The translations under genes and the position numbers were made by a program. From an uncultured Eubacteriales bacterium (GTDB taxonomy: Bacteria; Bacillota; Clostridia; Oscillospirales; Oscillospiraceae): a stretch of 36,449 bases of DNA. A model generated the notes under the pieces. The model searched no databases. It saw only the letters and a list, made by a program, of their open reading frames with translations, and was not told the origin of the DNA. The stretch's first letter is position 1; each line of letters begins with the position of its first letter. Where the stretch lies: assembly GCA_900316255.1 (NCBI GenBank), contig ONCI01000021.1:1-36449 (forward strand), given 5' to 3'. Shown here one piece after another: positions 32,094 through 36,449 of this stretch.

Positions 32094-32800
32094 TGGCGAT
32101 CTTGACATGCAAGGACCTGTGCTTTGCCTACGACGGCAGCACGGTATTGGAAGGCGTAAACTTCTCCTTGAACGCGGGGAATTATCTCTGCGTGGTGGGG
32201 GAGAACGGCTCCGGCAAATCCACCCTGATGAAGGGCCTTCTGGGGCTCAAAAGCCCGGACAGGGGCAGCATTGCGTTCGGAGAGGGACTTAAAAGCACCG
32301 AGATCGGCTATCTGCCTCAGCAGACCCAGCTTCAGCGGGACTTTCCCGCCAGCGTCCGGGAGGTGGTGCTCTCCGGCTGCCTCAACTCCCTGGGCCGCCG
32401 CCTGCACTATAACGATGAGGACAAAAAGCGTGCGCTCTTCAATATGGAGCGCATGGGCATCGAGGATCTGGCGGACAAGAGCTACCAGGCCCTCTCCGGA
32501 GGGCAGCAGCAGCGGGTGCTGCTGGCAAGGGCTCTCTGCGCCACCAAAAAGCTCCTGCTCCTGGACGAGCCGGTGACAGGCCTGGACCCCATCGCCACCG
32601 GGGAGATGTACAATCTCATCAAGCTTGTGAACCTCTGCGACAACATCACCGTCATCATGGTGTCTCATGACATCCACGCGGCGGCCCGCTATGCCACTCA
32701 CATCCTGCACCTGGGGCAGAAGCAGCTCTTCTTCGGCACCTCTGCCCAGTACCGGGAGAGCGCCCTGGCCCGCCGCTTTTTGGGAGGGAACCGGATATGA
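32093..32800 (+). CDS. znuC: Zinc/manganese ABC transporter ATPase (ZnuC-like)
   Basis: 235 residues. Walker A GENGSGKST (36-44), Q-loop in YLPQQTQ, signature LSGGQQQRV, Walker B LLLLDEPVTGLD and switch His in VSHDIHAA. The ATG at 32093 shares a base with the znuA stop and has AAGGAGG 11 bases upstream; an upstream in-frame start at 32054 lies inside znuA and is rejected. It overlaps znuB by 4 bases. Confidence 0.93.
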   Translation: MAILTCKDLCFAYDGSTVLEGVNFSLNAGNYLCVVGENGSGKSTLMKGLLGLKSPDRGSIAFGEGLKSTEIGYLPQQTQLQRDFPASVREVVLSGCLNSLGRRLHYNDEDKKRALFNMERMGIEDLADKSYQALSGGQQQRVLLARALCATKKLLLLDEPVTGLDPIATGEMYNLIKLVNLCDNITVIMVSHDIHAAARYATHILHLGQKQLFFGTSAQYRESALARRFLGGNRI

Positions 32801-33585
32801 ACGAGTTTTTGCATATGTTTTCCTTCCATTTCATGCAGCGTGCCCTGCTGGTGGGCGGACTCATCAGCCTCTGCGCGGCGCTGCTGGGCGTTTCCCTGGT
32901 CCTCAAGCGCTATTCCATGATCGGCGACGGGCTGAGCCATGTAGGCTTCGGCGCCCTGGCCATCGCCTCGGCGCTTCACGTGGCGCCCCTGGCCGTGGCC
33001 ATCCCCGTGGTGGTGGTGACTGCTGTGCTGCTGCTGCGTCTCAGCCAGAACAGCAGGATCAAGGGCGACGCCATGATCGCCATCATCTCCTCCTCGGCCC
33101 TGGCCATCGGCGTCATCTGCGTCTCCGTGACCACAGGGATGAACACCGAGGTCTCCAGCTACATGTTCGGCAGCATCCTCTCCCTCAGCCGCTCGGACGC
33201 CATCCTCAGCGCCCTGCTGCTTTTCGTGCTCTTCTATCCCCGGCTCTTCGCTGTGACCTTTGACGAGACCTTCTCGAAAGCTACCGGCACCAGGACGGAA
33301 CTCTATAACACCCTGCTGGCCGTTCTTACTGCCATCACCGTGGTGCTGGGCATGCGGATGATGGGCGCCCTGCTCATCTCCAGCCTCATCATCTTCCCGG
33401 CGCTCTCCGCCATGCGCGTTTGCCGGAGCTTCAAGTCCGTGGTGCTCTGCGCGGCGGGCCTGTCCCTGCTCTGCTTTACGGTGGGGACCATTGCCTCCTA
33501 CCTGCTGGATACTCCCGCGGGGGCCAGCATCGTGGCGGCAAACCTCCTGGCCTTCTGCGCCTGCTGCCTGATCGGGAAGAAATGA
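32797..33585 (+). CDS. znuB: Zinc/manganese ABC transporter permease (ZnuB-like)
   Basis: 262 residues with about eight membrane helices. The family signature MIGDGLSHVGFGALAI and TFSKATGTRTELYNTLLAVLTAITVVLGMRMMGALLISSLIIFPALSA (metal-channel and ATPase-contact regions) are present. It forms the membrane pore for the ZnuA/ZnuC pair. The ATG overlaps the end of znuC (ATGA). No terminator with a T-run follows; the CIRCE palindrome starts 33 bases after the stop. Confidence 0.93.
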   Translation: MNEFLHMFSFHFMQRALLVGGLISLCAALLGVSLVLKRYSMIGDGLSHVGFGALAIASALHVAPLAVAIPVVVVTAVLLLRLSQNSRIKGDAMIAIISSSALAIGVICVSVTTGMNTEVSSYMFGSILSLSRSDAILSALLLFVLFYPRLFAVTFDETFSKATGTRTELYNTLLAVLTAITVVLGMRMMGALLISSLIIFPALSAMRVCRSFKSVVLCAAGLSLLCFTVGTIASYLLDTPAGASIVAANLLAFCACCLIGKK

Positions 33586-33617
33586 CCGGCAGTCCGGGAA
33601 TCAATAGGGAACCGATA

Positions 33618-33644
33618 TTAGCACTCACGAATTGCGAGTGCTAA
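33618..33644. promoter_or_regulatory. CIRCE operator (HrcA binding site)
   Basis: An exact CIRCE consensus: TTAGCACTC, nine bases, GAGTGCTAA; the palindrome extends to ATATTAGCACTC. HrcA represses heat-shock genes by binding it. It lies 132 bases before the Hsp20 start at 33776, in an AT-rich leader/promoter region (33645-33760). Confidence 0.95.
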
Positions 33645-33775
33645 TATTCATACTCTGTTCATAAATATCACTATATTCGTTCATAATTGTTTGCTATTTT
33701 ATATACACGATGAAACGAAAGAAATGAATGTTTCAACGAATTAAAAGTGTAATTCATTTTATGGAGGTTATAGAG

Positions 33776-34198
33776 ATGTTTGAACTGATTCCTTTTACCC
33801 GTCATGTGAATGTGTACGATCCCTTCCGCGCCTTCGATGAGATGCAGCGCAGCTTCTTCAACGACAACAGCAGCCTGAGCTTCCGCACCGACGTCATCGA
33901 TACCGGCGACGCTTACAAGCTGGACGCCGAGCTGCCCGGTTTCAAGAAGGAAGACATCAGCATCGATGTGGAGAACGATTGCCTGACCATCAGCGCGGTG
34001 CGCAAGGTGGAGGACGAGGACAAGCGCCCGAACTACGTCAAGCGCGAGCGGGTCTACGGCTCCTTCAGCCGCAGCTTTGACGTCTCCGGCATCGATGTGG
34101 AGAAGATCGAGGCCGCGTACAACGACGGTATCCTGACCCTGACCATGCCCAAGAAGGTGGAGGTCAAGCCCGCCAGCCGCAAGCTGGAGATCAAGTAA
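33776..34198 (+). CDS. Small heat-shock protein (Hsp20 family)
   Basis: 140 residues. An alpha-crystallin domain (about 35-130) has the typical AELPGFKKEDISIDVENDCLTI, YGSFSRSF and AAYNDGILTLTMPKK, and the C-terminal tail carries a KLEIK motif. It is an ATP-independent holdase that prevents aggregation of unfolded proteins. The ATG at 33776 has GGAGG eight bases upstream; in-frame ATGs at 33728 and 33761 lack a site. The perfect CIRCE upstream predicts control by HrcA, which is unusual for small heat-shock genes, as CIRCE is better known for groESL and dnaK operons. Confidence 0.93.
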   Translation: MFELIPFTRHVNVYDPFRAFDEMQRSFFNDNSSLSFRTDVIDTGDAYKLDAELPGFKKEDISIDVENDCLTISAVRKVEDEDKRPNYVKRERVYGSFSRSFDVSGIDVEKIEAAYNDGILTLTMPKKVEVKPASRKLEIK

Positions 34199-34364
34199 AC
34201 AGTTTTGAGATTTGAGTTTTGAGAAAAGGAGCTGTTGCAAAACACGAAAACAGAGCGCAAGCTCCCGATCACAACGTAGGGGAGGGCCTTGTGCCAACAC
34301 CCATAAGAGAGTTTTGAAGCAAAAATGACTTGGTAACTGTCTGATAAGGGTTGGATAAAAGTGG

Positions 34365-34410
34365 GAGAGAGATACTCGGACCGTGAGTATCTCTCTCTTC
34401 TCTATTATTT
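34365..34410 (+). terminator. Terminator of the hsp20 gene
   Basis: A perfect 13-bp stem, GAGAGAGATACTC with its complement, a 7-base loop and a T-rich tail (TTCTCTATTATTT). It is 166 bases after the stop; the stretch between contains only short GTTTTGAGA-type repeats. Confidence 0.75.
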
Positions 34411-34487
34411 GTGTAGGTACGTATCCCTGTCTCTCTGTTGGCTTAGTACTCATATTTTGATAGAAAAATGCACCAAAAAAAAGACTC

Positions 34488-34660
34488 GGGTGCATTTTAG
34501 ATTTTTCAGGGTGCATTTCCGAAAAAGCAGGGTGCATTTTTCGGAGAGTAGGGTGCATTCCTGAAAATCGGGGTGCATTTTCCCGAGAGTCGGGTGCATT
34601 TCTGAAAAACAGGGTGCATTTTGGGAAAGCAGGGTGCATTTTGGGAAAGCAGGGTGCATT
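34488..34660 (+). repeat. Nine-copy GGGTGCATT array with 20-21 bp period
   Basis: GGGTGCATT starts at 34488, 34509, 34530, 34551, 34571, 34592, 34612, 34632 and 34652, so spacings are 21, 21, 21, 20, 21, 20, 20 and 20. The 11-12 bases between are variable but rich in GAAAA or GAGAG; two adjacent units are identical (TTGGGAAAGCA). An inverted half-copy (AAAATGCACC, 34465-34474) begins the array. It is non-coding, between the hsp20 terminator and the end of the hdeD-like gene. Confidence 0.85.
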
Positions 34661-34689
34661 TCTCGTTGCCGTGGTTTGCTATGGCCCTT

Positions 34690-35256
34690 CTACAACAGCC
34701 ATACACTCGTGCTAAGGAAGATCAAGTTGATACCTGCTGTGATCATACCGCAACCGACAACCACGCCGATTACACCAAGGCCTAGCAATGGGTTAAGAAT
34801 TACGATCATACCCAGAACACCAAGCAAAAGCCCAAGTATAAGCGCTACCCACCAGTTTGAACCAATCATTTCACCGAATACAAAATCCGGAGATTCTCTT
34901 TTGATTTTCAACAGATGAAATGCGTGGACGATACGAATAATACCCAGAGTCAGGATCCACCAACCTGTCAGTAGAACAACAAATACACCGACAGACATTT
35001 GGAGCATCGGCGAAGTAGTCAGTATCAGTCCAAAGACCAGGGAAATAATCGAACTCGCAAGGACCCAACCGCTTCGCGGAGCATATTCACGGATACTGAA
35101 CCATGCAATAATACGCCCGATTCCGTCAATCACCATGGCAAGCCCAAAAATGAACGGAATGACTGATGATGTTTCTACCGGCGTGAAAAAGCAGGTAATG
35201 CCAGCAAGGATCATCAGTATTCCAAGAATCACAAACAGGGTTTTTCTTGCTGTCAT
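34690..35256 (-). CDS. HdeD-family membrane protein (DUF308)
   Basis: 188 residues with six membrane helices arranged as repeats, the normal HdeD form: FVILGILMILAGITCFFTPVETSSVIPFIFGLAMVIDGIGRI, then WVLASSIISLVFGLIL and WWVALILGLLLGVLGMIVILNPLLGLG. HdeD is linked to acid and general stress tolerance. I chose ATG 35256 because GGAAGGAAG ends directly at the alternative ATG 35265, leaving no spacing there, while 35256 has nine bases. It is on the same strand as the DUF1269 and second Hsp20 genes, and base composition is visibly more AT-rich than the rest of the window. Confidence 0.85.
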   Translation of the reverse strand: MTARKTLFVILGILMILAGITCFFTPVETSSVIPFIFGLAMVIDGIGRIIAWFSIREYAPRSGWVLASSIISLVFGLILTTSPMLQMSVGVFVVLLTGWWILTLGIIRIVHAFHLLKIKRESPDFVFGEMIGSNWWVALILGLLLGVLGMIVILNPLLGLGVIGVVVGCGMITAGINLIFLSTSVWLL

Positions 35257-35294
35257 CACAAACATCTTCCTTCCGAGAAAAACTCTGCTATGGT

Positions 35295-35891
35295 TTATTC
35301 GCCTTTACCCAGATGAGAAAACCAGTTTTTCAGCTCTTCACTCTTCTTCGCAACAGATTCCTTGAAAGCCTCGGAGCGCTCTTCCCGCATCTTTTCCCGG
35401 GCCTCTTTGGCCATCTGTTTTTCCACTTCGCGCGCGTGCTCGACCTCCGCTGCGACCTCCGCAGCGTCAAACCTGGTTAGCTTCGCTGTAAGCGCTGTTT
35501 CATACTCTTCCTGGGCAAGCAGGATGATGGCCGTCTCGCCGTCAAGAATACTGTCACCGGCTTTCTCCAGCAAAGACGCATTGTCTGCCATGTCGCCGGC
35601 GTCAACCGCACCACCGATCAGCATGCCCATGCTGCCTCCCAGCAGTATTCCGAGCGGCCCGCCGAGGATACCGACAAGGCTGCCAATCAGGCCACCGGTC
35701 ATAGTATCATCACCGGTCGTAGCTCCGTTGACAAAACCGTCCATCACCGAAAGCTTTCCATTTTCCTTCTTTACGATCACTGCCTGGGAAATCGTATAAT
35801 TGGCATTAGTCGTTTCCCGCTTCAGTTCAGAAAGTGCTTGGTACGCTTCACTTTCGACTTTATAGTTAGCCAAAACCAAATTCTCTTTCAT
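35295..35891 (-). CDS. DUF1269-type protein with glycine-zipper segment
   Basis: 198 residues. The N-terminal ferredoxin-like part (NLVLANYKVESEAYQALSELKRET) and the Gly-rich hydrophobic stretch GGLIGSLVGILGGPLGILLGG (about 65-90) match the DUF1269 family. A second alpha/beta part contains GETAIILLAQEEY. The C-terminal 55 residues form a charged coiled coil (EVEHAREVEKQMAKEAREKM). The function is unknown; relatives are often near stress genes. The start at 35891 is preferred to 35900 because the GAGGGG site is adjacent to the latter. It probably forms a stress transcript with the hdeD-like gene 38 bases downstream. Confidence 0.78.
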   Translation of the reverse strand: MKENLVLANYKVESEAYQALSELKRETTNANYTISQAVIVKKENGKLSVMDGFVNGATTGDDTMTGGLIGSLVGILGGPLGILLGGSMGMLIGGAVDAGDMADNASLLEKAGDSILDGETAIILLAQEEYETALTAKLTRFDAAEVAAEVEHAREVEKQMAKEAREKMREERSEAFKESVAKKSEELKNWFSHLGKGE

Positions 35892-35909
35892 TTCAAACAT
35901 CCCCTCTGA

Positions 35910-35945
35910 AATAGAAAGCGCCCCGCGGATGGCAGGGCGCTGTGG
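35910..35945 (-). terminator. Terminator of the second hsp20 gene
   Basis: On the minus strand, AGCGCCC and GGGCGCT form a 7-bp stem with an 11-base loop, followed by TTCTATTT. It may be partial, with read-through into the DUF1269 gene. Confidence 0.65.
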
Positions 35946-35953
35946 TGGTTGTA

Positions 35954-36400
35954 TTATCCTTCGATCTGGATCGTTTTATGCTCCGGAAGCGCCATCGGCT
36001 TCTCTTTCGGGAAGTCAAGCGTCAGGACACCGTCCTCAAACTTGGCCTTGACGTCTTCTTCCTTGACATTCTCGCCGATGTAGAAGCTTCTGGTCATGGA
36101 ACCCGAATACCGCTCCTGATGGACGATCTTACCCTTCTTGTCCTTGCCCTCTTCTTCAAGGCCTTTGGACGCGGTAATCGTCAGGTAGCCGTTCTGCAGC
36201 TGCAGATCAATCTGATCTTTCTTGAAGCCCGGCAGATCCACTTTCAGCTCGTAGCCTTCGTCGTGCTCCTTCAGATCCGTCTTCATCACATGAGCCGCAT
36301 GTTTGCCATACAGCTTGTGATCCACATCGGATTCGAAGCCCCTGAACGGGAAGTCAAACCAGTCATCAAACAAACTCTCTCCAAAAATACTCGGTAACAT
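35954..36400 (-). CDS. Small heat-shock protein (Hsp20 family), second copy
   Basis: 148 residues. The N-terminal SLFDDWFDFPF is typical of bacterial small heat-shock proteins. The alpha-crystallin domain has KVDLPGFKKDQIDLQLQNGYLTITA, YSGSMTRSFYIG and AKFEDGVLTLDFPKE, and the tail has the IQI motif used for oligomer assembly. It is divergent in sequence from the copy at 33776 and lacks a CIRCE in the 49 bases visible upstream. The start has AGGAGG eight bases upstream. It heads the minus-strand stress cluster with DUF1269 and HdeD. Confidence 0.93.
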   Translation of the reverse strand: MLPSIFGESLFDDWFDFPFRGFESDVDHKLYGKHAAHVMKTDLKEHDEGYELKVDLPGFKKDQIDLQLQNGYLTITASKGLEEEGKDKKGKIVHQERYSGSMTRSFYIGENVKEEDVKAKFEDGVLTLDFPKEKPMALPEHKTIQIEG

Positions 36401-36449
36401 AAGTCATGCCTCCTTTTGCAATCACTATGTTTGTTACCTGAGCAAGGGG

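Noticed and set aside
33671-34639. A 322-codon minus-strand frame rich in MHPAF units
   Set aside because: The repeats come from the GGGTGCATT array read backwards, and the rest is antisense to hsp20.
34488-34660. CRISPR array
   Set aside because: The constant unit is only 9 bases with 11-12 base spacers; CRISPR repeats and spacers are both much longer, and no cas genes are near.

Overview
The window looks like part of the chromosome of a GC-rich anaerobic Clostridia (Firmicutes), most like the Oscillospiraceae and relatives. The evidence is the spoIIGA-sigE endospore locus, lipoproteins with LxAC lipoboxes, Gram-positive ribosome-binding sites, a CIRCE heat-shock operator, a cohesin-type protein with a dockerin remnant, methionine gamma-lyase, and radical-SAM chemistry. 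This is inference from gene content; no taxonomic marker long enough to name a genus is present.

Layout. 1-5482: the 3' part of a very large secreted multidomain protein with a PHP/CehA-type metallohydrolase core. 5483-8058: a PrsW-like membrane protease and a MATE exporter behind a consensus promoter. 8111-9621 (minus): sigE, with a frameshifting deletion through its DNA-recognition helix, and spoIIGA. 9735-11773: pyrH-frr-uppS. 11947-12768 (minus): an HSL-family esterase. 12907-15579: a lipoprotein type I pullulanase. 15590-16047: terminator, palindromic repeats and a promoter. 16048-21769: a five-gene operon with translational overlaps: binding lipoprotein, ABC ATPase, two-in-one permease, HAD phosphatase and D-lyxose isomerase-like cupin, probably for uptake and conversion of a sugar or sugar phosphate. 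21770-22421: a MITE-like inverted repeat and an orphan dockerin fragment. 22422-25552: a secreted cohesin-like protein, a 33-residue peptide gene and a radical SAM/SPASM maturase, a possible RiPP-like system. 25607-26800 (minus): methionine gamma-lyase. 27105-28277: a stand-alone CARF-nuclease of the Card1/Can2 (DUF1887) type with no CRISPR locus nearby. 28456-30053 (minus): a lipoprotein with two cystatin-like QxVxG motifs and an unknown membrane protein. 30261-30686: a Fur-family regulator behind a perfect Fur-type operator. 30687-31072: structured tRNA-like repeats and tRNA-Ala(CGC). 31149-33585: a Znu-type metal ABC transporter. 33618-36400: a stress cluster (CIRCE, Hsp20, HdeD, DUF1269 protein, second Hsp20), interrupted by a nine-copy 20-21 bp phased repeat.

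Promoters share a 17-18 bp spacer and often an extended -10 of the form TGTGSTA. The promoter regions of the radical SAM gene and the Card1-like gene are nearly identical. The items most worth pursuing are the peptide/radical SAM locus, the orphan Card1-like nuclease, the broken sigE, the transporter-phosphatase-isomerase operon, the phased repeat array and the tRNA fold-back cassettes.
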